Both the position numbers and the translations under genes were made by a program. Under the pieces are notes generated by a model, which searched no databases, had not been told where the DNA came from, and saw nothing but the letters and a program-made list of their open reading frames with translations. Below, piece after piece: positions 53,363 to 61,041 of a DNA stretch of 64,000 nt; positions within the stretch are counted from its first letter, which is position 1, and each line of letters begins with the position of its first letter. Origin of the DNA: Pseudomonas sp. GM50 (lineage in GTDB: Bacteria; Pseudomonadota; Gammaproteobacteria; Pseudomonadales; Pseudomonadaceae). The DNA is taken from contig NZ_AKJK01000069.1 of NCBI RefSeq assembly GCF_000282375.1, positions 21,784-85,783 of the forward strand, written 5' to 3'.

Positions 53363-54652
53363 TTAGAACGAGTTGTTGGAAATGGCCAGCGAGTTGCTTT
53401 GTTGGTTACCCACACCAGCAGCTACGTTGACGCCGAGGTTGCCACTGCCACCATTCACCGAACCGCTCAGGGTTGCAGTGTTGGTCACAGGGTTTGCCCA
53501 GCCAGTTGGAGTCAGCACTTGATAGGAATAGGTGTTGCTCAAATCAAAAGAGCTGCTTTCACTGAAAGTTTTCGATTTGTCGTACGAAGATTCGGACTCT
53601 TTACTGCCCGATTTTTCGAACGAGGAGGCGGACGATCTCTCCCACGATTTATCGAACGATCTTTCGAACGAGGAATCGCTCGATCTTTCGCGCGATGCGT
53701 CGAAATTTGCATCGATCGATGCGTCAAGCGATGCGTCGACAGTCCTGGTGCGGGTGCGATCGCCATTGCCATTATTCCAGGTAACCGTTCTGGTAGCGTT
53801 CGCAGAAGCGTCCACATCAACGTTCAAAGAAGCACTGCGAGTAGAGCTGCTATCCGAGCTCCTGGAGCCGCTCACATCAACACTCCTGGAACCACTCGCC
53901 TCAGAGTTCCTGGAACCACTCTCGTCAAAGCTCGAAGAAGCGCTTTTATCAACGCTCACATTGGAAGACTTATCGCGAGAGGAGCTACCGCTGGCCGTTC
54001 TGGTAAATGTGAACGTATCCTGGCGGTACGTCCGGTCGGCGTTGTTATTCACGACCAGGCCAGGACCTTGTTGATCGGCAGAGGCGGTGGCTGTTGCGTT
54101 ACCGAGTGGGGCATTGGTGTTGGCAATTGCCATGGTGTTTTTCTGCTGGTTAAGGTCGCCACCCGCAATGTTGATACCCATGTTACCGCTGCCGCCATTA
54201 CCCGAGCCGCCCATCACGGCAGAGGCTGTGCTGCCGAAGTTGTTGACCCTGTTGTTGTTGCTGTATTGCGTGACGTCGGCGGTGGCTTCGGCAGTGCCGA
54301 ACACGAAGCTATTGTCCTGACTGGAGTTTGAAGCAGCATTGGCGATGGCGGACGCGTTGTCTTGTTGGTTGCCGTTACCGGCAGCCACGTTGACACCGAC
54401 GTTGCCGCTGGCGCCTGTGGCGGAGCTGCTCATCTCGGCTTCGTTGACCGTCCCCTCGTTACGGATGCGGTTGCCGGTACTGCTCTGGTTATCCCACGCA
54501 TTGGCTGTCGCATAGACAGGGATCTTTGTTGGAGGAGGGGGTTTATGACCATGGTGGTGGTCATTGTCACGCCAATCGTTCGCTTGTACAGCAACAGCCA
54601 TGACCGCAGCAATTGCGAAAACCAGAGGCTTTAGTGCCATCGAAGGTTTCAT
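53363..54652 (-). CDS. fapC: Major functional amyloid subunit FapC
   Basis: 429 residues with signal peptide ending AVAVQA. Three imperfect amyloid repeats: R1 near 80-107 (GASGNVGVNVAAGNGNQQDN), R2 near 153-180 (GGSGNMGINIAGGDLNQQKN), R3 near 401-429 (GGSGNLGVNVAAGVGNQQSN), the last ending the protein. A short linker of about 45 residues separates R1 and R2, and a long linker of about 220 separates R2 and R3; residues 220-370 are almost entirely Ser, Asp, Glu, Arg and Lys with S-S-F-D/E-x-S units. No Cys is present. CGGAG precedes the ATG. Confidence 0.93.
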   Translation of the reverse strand: MKPSMALKPLVFAIAAVMAVAVQANDWRDNDHHHGHKPPPPTKIPVYATANAWDNQSSTGNRIRNEGTVNEAEMSSSATGASGNVGVNVAAGNGNQQDNASAIANAASNSSQDNSFVFGTAEATADVTQYSNNNRVNNFGSTASAVMGGSGNGGSGNMGINIAGGDLNQQKNTMAIANTNAPLGNATATASADQQGPGLVVNNNADRTYRQDTFTFTRTASGSSSRDKSSNVSVDKSASSSFDESGSRNSEASGSRSVDVSGSRSSDSSSTRSASLNVDVDASANATRTVTWNNGNGDRTRTRTVDASLDASIDANFDASRERSSDSSFERSFDKSWERSSASSFEKSGSKESESSYDKSKTFSESSSFDLSNTYSYQVLTPTGWANPVTNTATLSGSVNGGSGNLGVNVAAGVGNQQSNSLAISNNSF

Positions 54653-54703
54653 GGTGATTCTCCGTACTTATTTTAGGTTAAGTGTTGTTTCTACCTGTTT
54701 GGG

Positions 54704-55276
54704 TCAATCCGAGACCCGTACGCTCAGGGTGTTGGCCGTTCGGTTTCCCACCCCGGCGCTCTGATTCAACTGGATCACCCCACGGCTACCGGTGAAGGCC
54801 TGATCGCTGGTAGCGACCTGGCGATAGCCTGGTGCAGAGTCAGTTGGATCGGAGTTGGTGATCAGCGCCACGTTTTGCTGCATGAGGACGCTGTCGTCGA
54901 TACTTTGCGGCTGTGTACTGACGCTTATCCGCAGGGCGTTGGCTTGCTGGTTGCTCGCGCCCGCGCTCTGGTTGACGCCCAGTACGCCGTTGCCGTGGCT
55001 GAAGGAGTCGCCTTGAATGCTGGATCGGGCATCGATCCTGGGGTCGACCTGCGTACGCAGCCGTTGGCGAATCTGTGTGGTAGCACTGGCGTTGTTGCCA
55101 ATGGCGATGGCGCGGGCGTTGGCCTGTTGCTGCTGATCGCCCGCCGCCTGGTTGACCGAGAGGACGCCCTGGTGCTGCATGCCCGAACCGTCGATGTCGG
55201 CGTTATTGATGACGGGCGATTGGGCAAAGGTCGATGCACTGCAAAACATGGCGATCATCAGCAGCGTACGATTCAT
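54704..55276 (-). CDS. fapB: Minor amyloid subunit and nucleator FapB
   Basis: 190 residues, signal peptide ending STFA. Three imperfect repeats with GVLSVNQAAGDQQQQANA, GVLGVNQSAGASNQQANAL and GVIQLNQSAGVGNRTANTL, related to the FapC units. FapB is thought to nucleate FapC fibrils. It starts one base after the fapA stop, so translation is probably coupled. Confidence 0.92.
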   Translation of the reverse strand: MNRTLLMIAMFCSASTFAQSPVINNADIDGSGMQHQGVLSVNQAAGDQQQQANARAIAIGNNASATTQIRQRLRTQVDPRIDARSSIQGDSFSHGNGVLGVNQSAGASNQQANALRISVSTQPQSIDDSVLMQQNVALITNSDPTDSAPGYRQVATSDQAFTGSRGVIQLNQSAGVGNRTANTLSVRVSD

Positions 55277-55277
55277 C

Positions 55278-55715
55278 TTAACGGTCTCCCGTTACGACTC
55301 TCAGAGCACCCAGGCCTTGCTGGATGTTTGAATTGACCATGTTGGCAATACCGTTGCCCGAATTTCCCGAGCGCCCGGCAGGGAGGTTGGAAAGCTGGGT
55401 CTGGTTGGTGAGATTGCCGCCCAGGTTGTTGGTGTTTTGAGTGACCAGGCGGGAGATGCCTGCACCACTGGCGACGCTGGCAAAGTCGCCGTCGCTCAAC
55501 TCGTCCGTTTGTCTGAGGACTTGTTTGGACGGGTTGGCATTGGCGGTCGTGGGGCCAGGGTCGGGCATCACCGGCGCACGCGTTGCCATGCGCGGCTGGA
55601 CATCTCGTTTGATAATGATGAGGCCGTTATCAGCCTGTACGGGCAGGCAGACACTTGAACCCAGTGCGCATCCGATCAGCAGGAGGCTGTAGATGCTTCT
55701 ATCAAATTTCCCCAC
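55278..55715 (-). CDS. fapA: FapA, first gene of the amyloid operon
   Basis: 145 residues from a GTG start (GTGGGGAAATTTGAT) with AAGGA about ten bases upstream. Signal peptide ends PVQADNG. The C-terminal half is Asn/Gly/Gln rich (RLVTQNTNNLGGNLTNQTQL and NMVNSNIQQGLGALRVV). FapA acts in the periplasm as a chaperone-like controller of fibre composition. A sigma54 promoter lies about 55 bases upstream. Confidence 0.9.
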   Translation of the reverse strand: MGKFDRSIYSLLLIGCALGSSVCLPVQADNGLIIIKRDVQPRMATRAPVMPDPGPTTANANPSKQVLRQTDELSDGDFASVASGAGISRLVTQNTNNLGGNLTNQTQLSNLPAGRSGNSGNGIANMVNSNIQQGLGALRVVTGDR

Positions 55716-55770
55716 GGCGGCAATTCCTTCTTTGTTGTGGCTGGTCCTGGTCAGCGTTGTGGAAGGAGTG

Positions 55771-55786
55771 AGCGAAAGCTGTGCCG
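55771..55786 (-). promoter_or_regulatory. Sigma54 (-24/-12) promoter of the fap operon
   Basis: Minus strand CGGCACAGCTTTCGCT aligned to the consensus TGGCACRNNNNTTGCW: GG and GC are exactly ten bases apart, and all but two of the defined positions match. Transcription would begin near 55760, about 45 bases before the fapA start codon. Confidence 0.8.
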
Positions 55787-56213
55787 GTTTTTGATTGTTG
55801 TTTTAATTCAGAGGGTTATCGATCAACGCTAGTGGATCGATGAAAGGGTGTTTCAGGTCTGAGACAGCCATCGGGACGGCAATATTGATAAGAGATCGCA
55901 ATAGCACTGGATCCAAGCTTTGTGCGGGATGTATCAGCGCTCTAACACATCGCATGACAACAAGATGACCAGCGTTGAAACAGGCTGTTCGAGAGGGAGG
56001 GGGTGTTTCAGGAACGGACGTATTTTGCAAAAATACTGCAACAAATGCTGGAGGAGAGTGCCAGTAAGTCAAGCGCAATCCCTGTGGGAGCGAGCCTGCT
56101 CGCGATAGCGGTCTGACCGTCAACATGGATGTTGAATGTGATGGCCCAATCGCGAGCAGGCTCGCTCCCACAGGTCCCGCCTAGGGTGGGGTGTTGGCCC
56201 AAATAGGGAAAGG
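55787..56213. other. Upstream region of the fap operon
   Basis: About 400 bases with no gene. It should hold enhancer sites for the sigma54 activator. An interrupted palindrome GTATTTTGCAAAAATAC lies at 56020-56036, about 240 bases above the -24 element, and a REP doublet at 56081-56174. Confidence 0.5.
56081..56174. repeat. REP doublet, CTGCTCGCGA family
   Basis: Arms CCTGTGGGAGCGAGCCTGCT followed by CGCGA, and the inverted copy TCGCGAGCAGGCTCGCTCCC followed by ACAGG, about 44 bases apart. The flanking AGCGCAATCCCTGTGGG is shared with the element at 10837. Confidence 0.9.
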
Positions 56214-56738
56214 TCAGCGCTCGAGCAGCAGCGCGACGGCTTGCAATGCCTGAAGCCGGCGTTCGGCCCAATCGCCCTGAAGCACTTGAACAGGCTGTCG
56301 ATGCTGTTCCAGCCACGCCAGGGTCGCGTCGAAAAAAGCCCGGCGTTCATCCAGTTCCGGCTGGCAACGCTGGCCATCGTCCGTCCAGTCGACCTGCTCG
56401 GGAGACAGCAGCAAGTGCAAGTCATAGTGCCGAGCCAGCAGCGCCTGCTCGATCCAGGCAGGGCAATCGCCAAACAGGGTCTGGCTCCAGAGCATGTTGC
56501 TCAGCAAGTGAGTGTCGAGAATCAGCAGCTGCGGCCCGAGGGCGCGGGCGTCATCCTCCCATTGCAGCTGGCCGCGAGCGATTTCCGGGATATCGGCCGG
56601 GCACGTGTCACGCGCCTTCCGCTCAATGAACCAGCGCACGTATTCGCCCACCAGAGCGCCGCCGAATTGCTGTTGCAGTTCGGCGGCGAGCCAGCTCTTG
56701 CCGCTGGATTCAGGCCCTGTGAGTACCAGGACTTTCAT
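56214..56738 (-). CDS. NadR-like ribosylnicotinamide kinase (kinase domain only)
   Basis: 174 residues with Walker A GPESSGKS at residues 8-15 and ARGQLQWEDDARAL, LLILDTHLLSNMLW and HYDLHLLLSPEQVDW, the AAA_28 pattern of the C-terminal kinase domain of NadR. The N-terminal DNA-binding and NMN adenylyltransferase domains of enteric NadR are missing. Its ATG overlaps the pnuC stop as ATGA. It likely phosphorylates nicotinamide riboside brought in by PnuC. Confidence 0.87.
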   Translation of the reverse strand: MKVLVLTGPESSGKSWLAAELQQQFGGALVGEYVRWFIERKARDTCPADIPEIARGQLQWEDDARALGPQLLILDTHLLSNMLWSQTLFGDCPAWIEQALLARHYDLHLLLSPEQVDWTDDGQRCQPELDERRAFFDATLAWLEQHRQPVQVLQGDWAERRLQALQAVALLLER

Positions 56739-57298
56739 GTGCGCAACGCCGGGTCGGCGCGCCATGTCCGCCAGCCGTGCACCGCCAGCAGTGCGAATAC
56801 CCCATAGAGGCCAGCGGTCAGGTACAGCGCTTTATAGATGAACAGGCCAACAAAGATGATGTCCAGCGCGATCCACAGCGGCCAGCATTGCAAACGTTTT
56901 TGCGCCATCCATAACTGCGCCACCAGGCTGAAACCGGTCAACGCCGCATCGAGCCAGGGCTGGGCGGCATCGGTCCAATTAGCCATTGCGGCCCCCAGCA
57001 GCAAACTGCCGAGCGTGCCGACGGCCAAGCCGAGCGCGGTGGATTTGCCATCGAGCAGGCTGACCTGCCGCCCACCATGAGTCACCCCCGAGCGAGTCCA
57101 CTGCCACCAGCCGTAGAGCTGCAACGCGGCGTAGATCACTTGCAGCAGCATGTCCGAATACAGCTTCACCTCGAAAAAGATCCAGCTATACAACAGCACC
57201 ATGACCAGGCCGATCGGCCAGCACCAGGGGTTCTGTTTGACCGTCAACCAGACGGCAATCACGCCGAGGGCGGCAGCAAACAGTTCAAGCCCGGACAT
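56735..57298 (-). CDS. pnuC: Nicotinamide riboside transporter PnuC
   Basis: 187-residue inner-membrane protein with about seven spans. WLTVKQNPWCWPIGLVMVLL, LQLYGWWQW and KRLQCWPLWIALDIIFVGLF are diagnostic of PnuC. Facilitates nicotinamide riboside uptake, driven by phosphorylation by the coupled downstream kinase. AAGGAA precedes the ATG. A 49-codon open extension upstream runs through a REP element and is not used. Confidence 0.92.
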   Translation of the reverse strand: MSGLELFAAALGVIAVWLTVKQNPWCWPIGLVMVLLYSWIFFEVKLYSDMLLQVIYAALQLYGWWQWTRSGVTHGGRQVSLLDGKSTALGLAVGTLGSLLLGAAMANWTDAAQPWLDAALTGFSLVAQLWMAQKRLQCWPLWIALDIIFVGLFIYKALYLTAGLYGVFALLAVHGWRTWRADPALRT

Positions 57299-57367
57299 GG
57301 AGGTTCCTTGGTGTCGTAAAAATGAGGGGGGCGAATTGTACCCGGATTGTGGGGAATGGGGCTTGCC

Positions 57368-57461
57368 CCTGTAGGAGCGAGGCTTGCCCGCGAAGAACGA
57401 TGACGCGCAGTACCTGAAAAACCGCGGTGCGTTCTTCGCGGGCAAGCCTCGCTCCTACAGG
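57368..57461. repeat. REP doublet, TTCGCGGGCAAGCC family (partner of 18883)
   Basis: Arms CCTGTAGGAGCGAGGCTTGC followed by CCGCGAAG and the inverse. The central segment is the inverted copy of the centre of 18883-18976 with two base differences. Confidence 0.9.
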
Positions 57462-57487
57462 GGGACAATGCCGGGTTCAGGGAAGGG

Positions 57488-59122
57488 TTACACCCGAAAC
57501 TGCTTCAGCAACCCGTTCAACTGTTCGCTCAGTTCCTTGAGGTGAACGCTGGCCACGCTCGACTGTTCGGCCGCCAGTGCCGTGCTATGGGACAACCCGG
57601 CTGCCTGGGTGACGTTCTGATTGATGTCTTCCACCACGTGGGCCTGCTGCAACGTCGCACTGGCAATCGAGGCGTTCAACCCGTTGAGGTTGCGCAAGGC
57701 CTGGCCGATGGCATTCAGGCTGGCACCGGCCAGACCGGCCTGCTCGATGGTCAGTTGCGACGCACGGCTGCTGTCGCCAATCACCTTGACCGCCGCTTCG
57801 GAATGGCTTTGCAGGCGTTCGATCATCGACTGGATTTCCGCCGTCGACTTTTGAGTGCGCTGGGCCAACAGGCGCACTTCATCGGCAACCACCGCAAACC
57901 CGCGACCTTGCTCGCCGGCCCGAGCGGCTTCGATGGCGGCGTTGAGGGCCAGCAGGTTGGTTTGCTCGGCGATGGAGCGGATTACTTCCAGAACGCTGCC
58001 GATTTGCGTGCTTTCGGCGGCCAGCGTACGAATCACTTCAACGGCTTGATCGATGGTCGCAGACAGCTTGTCGATCTGCTGCAAGCTGCCATCGATATTG
58101 ACCTGTCCCTGCTGCGCCTCAGATTCGGCATTACGCATTTCGCTGGCCGCGTGTTCGGCGTTCTTGGCCACGTCCTGCACGCCGTAGGTCACTTCATTGA
58201 TCGCGGTCGCCACCAGTTCCATTTGTTGCGACTGCTGCTGGCTGCGTCGCTGGGCTTGCGCGGCATCGTTGCCCAGTTCGCTGGAAGACTGGCCCAGCGC
58301 GCCGGCGGACACCTGCAGCTGACTGATCACCAGGCGCAGTTTCGCGGTGAAGGCGTTGAAGTGCCGGGCCAATTGCGTGACTTCGTCCTGGCCGTGGGTA
58401 TCGAGGCTGCGGGTCAGGTCGCTTTCACCACTGGCGATGTTGGCCATGGCGTTCACGGTTTCCTGGAGCGGACGCACGATGCTGCGGGCAATCATGATCA
58501 CCAGCAACGCCATGATCAGGGCAATCACCAGGCCCACGAAAGACGCCTTCCAGACCTGTGCATAAAACTCCGCCTGCATGTCATCGATGTACACGCCCGA
58601 GCCGATCACCCAACCCCAAGGCTCGAACAGTTTCACGTAGGAGGTTTTTTCCACCGGCGCGCTGGCGCCCGGTTTCGGCCAGCGGTAATCGACCATGCCG
58701 GCACCCTTGGCCTTGGCGATGGCGACCATCTCGTTGAACAGCGCGAAACCGTCGGGGTCGCGAATCGTTGAAAGGTTCTGGCCTTCAAGTTTCGGATTGG
58801 TCGGGTGCATGACCATGACGGGCGTCAGATCATTGATCCAGAAATAGTCATTCTGGTCGTAGCGCAAACCGCGCACGGCGGTCAGTGCCTGCTTTTGCGC
58901 GGCGTCGCGGGTGAGGGTGCCGGCAGTTTCCAAGCCTTGATAGTAGGTGAGGATGCCACTGGCGGTCTGCACCACGTGCTGGGTCTTTTGGGCCTTGGCC
59001 TGATAGAGATCGTCGTGAATCTGCTTGAGCATCAACACGCCCAACGTCAACAGCATCACCACGGCCACGATCAAGATGAGCCACAAGCGTCGACTGATCG
59101 ACACACTGCGCAAGCTGTTCAT
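57488..59122 (-). CDS. Methyl-accepting chemotaxis protein with single Cache domain
   Basis: 544 residues from MNSLRSVSISRR. Transmembrane helix 1 at residues 13-33, a periplasmic sCache_2 domain to about 185 (DYFWINDLTPVMVMHP, KLFEPWGWVIGSGVYIDD), helix 2 (VGLVIALIMALLVIMIA), HAMP, then the signalling domain with the conserved tip IAEQTNLLALNAAIEAARAG and GRGFAVVADEVRLLAQR. No CheR-docking pentapeptide at the C terminus. sCache_2 receptors often bind small organic acids; ligand unknown. Confidence 0.92.
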   Translation of the reverse strand: MNSLRSVSISRRLWLILIVAVVMLLTLGVLMLKQIHDDLYQAKAQKTQHVVQTASGILTYYQGLETAGTLTRDAAQKQALTAVRGLRYDQNDYFWINDLTPVMVMHPTNPKLEGQNLSTIRDPDGFALFNEMVAIAKAKGAGMVDYRWPKPGASAPVEKTSYVKLFEPWGWVIGSGVYIDDMQAEFYAQVWKASFVGLVIALIMALLVIMIARSIVRPLQETVNAMANIASGESDLTRSLDTHGQDEVTQLARHFNAFTAKLRLVISQLQVSAGALGQSSSELGNDAAQAQRRSQQQSQQMELVATAINEVTYGVQDVAKNAEHAASEMRNAESEAQQGQVNIDGSLQQIDKLSATIDQAVEVIRTLAAESTQIGSVLEVIRSIAEQTNLLALNAAIEAARAGEQGRGFAVVADEVRLLAQRTQKSTAEIQSMIERLQSHSEAAVKVIGDSSRASQLTIEQAGLAGASLNAIGQALRNLNGLNASIASATLQQAHVVEDINQNVTQAAGLSHSTALAAEQSSVASVHLKELSEQLNGLLKQFRV

Positions 59123-59416
59123 AACGCTGTTACTCCGTTTTCTTGTTCTTGTCATAAACGATCGCCAGCATCCAACCACACTTTGCCGCTCGGGCCTATG
59201 CGACTCAGGTCCTATTACGCGGCAGCGTAAATGAGGCGTGTCTGATAGGATTTCGGCCCCGCACGGAAAAACCTGAGCCCAGGTTGATTTTTCACAAGGT
59301 TTTTACGGTTTTGTGTGGATATTGCGCGCGCGGGGCTTCAGCCAAGGCTGATTGCGTTTAACGCTTTACAAATTATTAACGGAGCATGCCTGGGGGTATT
59401 GCTTCTTGGGGGATTG

Positions 59417-60247
59417 ATGGATCTTTGGACGGCCTTTCAGGCATTGATTTTAGGCGTTGTAGAAGGGTTGACGGAGTTCTTGCCCATTTCCAGTACCGGG
59501 CACCAGATCATTGTGGCGGACTTGCTCAACTTTGGGGGCGAGCGGGCCATGGCCTTCAACATCATCATTCAGCTCGGGGCGATCCTGGCGGTGGTCTGGG
59601 AGTTTCGTCGCAAGATCTTCGACGTGGTCATCGGTTTGCCGACGCAGCCCAGCGCTCGACGCTTTACCGCGAACCTGTTGATCGCCTTCCTTCCGGCCGT
59701 GGTATTGGGGGTGATTTTCGCCGACTTGATTCACAAGTACCTGTTCAACCCGATTACCGTGGCCACCGCATTGGTCGTGGGCGGGATCGTCATGTTGTGG
59801 GCTGAACGCCGTCAGCATGAAGTGCATGCCGAGAGCGTCGACGACATCACCTGGAAAGATGCCTTGAAAGTCGGCTTTGCCCAATGCCTGGCGATGATCC
59901 CCGGGACCTCGCGTTCCGGCTCGACGATCATTGGCGGTTTGCTGTTCGGGCTGTCGCGCAAGACGGCCACCGAGTTCTCGTTCTTCCTCGCCATGCCGAC
60001 CATGGTCGGCGCGGCAGTGTACTCGGGCTACAAATACCGCGACCTGTTCGTGCCGGCTGATTTTCCGGTGTTCGCCATTGGTTTCGTCACGGCGTTCGTC
60101 TTTGCGATGATCGCCGTTCGGGGCTTGCTCAAGTTCATCGCCAGCCACAGCTACGCGGCGTTCGCCTGGTATCGCATCGCGTTCGGCCTGGTGATCCTGG
60201 CCACTTGGCAATTCGGCTGGGTCGACTGGACAGCGGTCAAGCCATGA
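59417..60247 (+). CDS. uppP: Undecaprenyl-diphosphatase UppP/BacA
   Basis: 276-residue inner-membrane phosphatase that recycles undecaprenyl pyrophosphate for peptidoglycan and O-antigen synthesis; confers bacitracin resistance when abundant. Motif 1 is EGLTEFLPISSTGH (residues 17-30) and motif 2 is IPGTSRSGSTIIGGL. ATG at 59417 with GGGGGA upstream; the frame is open 34 codons earlier without family match. Overlaps the next gene by ATGA. Confidence 0.94.
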   Translation: MDLWTAFQALILGVVEGLTEFLPISSTGHQIIVADLLNFGGERAMAFNIIIQLGAILAVVWEFRRKIFDVVIGLPTQPSARRFTANLLIAFLPAVVLGVIFADLIHKYLFNPITVATALVVGGIVMLWAERRQHEVHAESVDDITWKDALKVGFAQCLAMIPGTSRSGSTIIGGLLFGLSRKTATEFSFFLAMPTMVGAAVYSGYKYRDLFVPADFPVFAIGFVTAFVFAMIAVRGLLKFIASHSYAAFAWYRIAFGLVILATWQFGWVDWTAVKP

Positions 60248-60675
60248 ACGATTCCGGTGCGCGCAACAACAACCCCGGACGCAAGCCCGGGGGCGCCATG
60301 CAGAACCTGCGGCTGAAACTGCTGGTATTCGTTGTGCTGTGCGCAGTGCCGTTGTTTGGCTCGGTGTCGCTATGGCTGCACGGGGTGTCGGTGATTCCCC
60401 TGGCGGCCTACGGCATCGTCAGCGTGCTGGCGTTTTTCCTGTACTGGAGCGACAAACACAAGGCCCGCGCCGACAGTTGGCGCACGCCGGAGAACGTCTT
60501 GCACGCGGTAGAGCTGGCGGGCGGTTGGCCGGGCGCCTTGCTGGCCCAGCAAGTGTTTCGGCACAAGACCCGCAAAGTCTCGTTTCAACTGGTGTTCTGG
60601 CTCATCGTGCTGATGCATCAGGTGTTCTGGATCGACCAGCTGTTTCTGGGCGCTAACCTGTTTGCGTTGTTTTAA
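60244..60675 (+). CDS. DUF1294 membrane protein
   Basis: 143 residues. A polar N terminus (NDSGARNNNPGRKPGG) precedes spans LLVFVVLCAVPLFG and IPLAAYGIVSVLAFFLYW, then the DUF1294 core SDKHKARADSWRTPENVLH, ELAGGWPGALLAQQVFRHKT and a final hydrophobic span. The start overlaps the uppP stop (ATGA), so it is probably translated with it. Function unknown. Confidence 0.87.
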   Translation: MNDSGARNNNPGRKPGGAMQNLRLKLLVFVVLCAVPLFGSVSLWLHGVSVIPLAAYGIVSVLAFFLYWSDKHKARADSWRTPENVLHAVELAGGWPGALLAQQVFRHKTRKVSFQLVFWLIVLMHQVFWIDQLFLGANLFALF

Positions 60676-60681
60676 AGCGCT

Positions 60682-61041
60682 TCAAAGCAATAAGCCGACC
60701 TGCGTGCGCTTGGGCAACTTGCTCACCACCAATTGGTGGGAACGTTGCAGCAAGCCTTGCAGTTCTTCGGTGCCCAGCGGGTAGGGCGTTTCCATGATGA
60801 CCCACTGGGCCCGGGCCAGATACGGCGCCGGGTGAATGCCCGGCCGGTCGCAGTGGCCCAGGAACAGGTCCTTGTCGACCTTGAAAGCCAGGGACTGTCC
60901 GCGCAGGTTTTGCAAAGCGAACATCTTGTTCCCGGCAATCGAAAACACCCGCACGCCACCCCACTTGTAGTCCTCCTGCGCACCAGGCAGCGCCAGGCAA
61001 AATTGCGCGACGTCCTCTTCGCTCATTAATCGCGCTTTCAT
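60682..61041 (-). CDS. MmcQ/YjbR-family protein
   Basis: 119 residues: VAQFCLALPGAQEDYKWGG, RVFSIAGNKMFALQNL, FLGHCDRPGIHPAPYLARAQ and VSKLPKRTQ match the YjbR fold (double-wing, DNA-binding-like). The ATG overlaps the stop of lysR as ATGA; an alternative start MSEEDV lies five codons in. Function unknown. Confidence 0.86.
   Translation of the reverse strand: MKARLMSEEDVAQFCLALPGAQEDYKWGGVRVFSIAGNKMFALQNLRGQSLAFKVDKDLFLGHCDRPGIHPAPYLARAQWVIMETPYPLGTEELQGLLQRSHQLVVSKLPKRTQVGLLL

Noticed and set aside
53399..54331. Long plus-strand frames opposite fapC
   Set aside because: They mirror the Ser/Asp/Arg-rich repeat codons of fapC and have low-complexity products; fapC is certain on the minus strand.
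55803..56171. 122-codon minus-strand frame upstream of fapA
   Set aside because: It reads through a REP doublet (its N-terminal part) and covers the region expected to hold fap enhancers; no ribosome site or family match.
10837..57461. REP doublets as a CRISPR array or IS ends
   Set aside because: They are single inverted pairs scattered between genes, not regularly spaced direct repeats, and no transposase or target duplication accompanies them.
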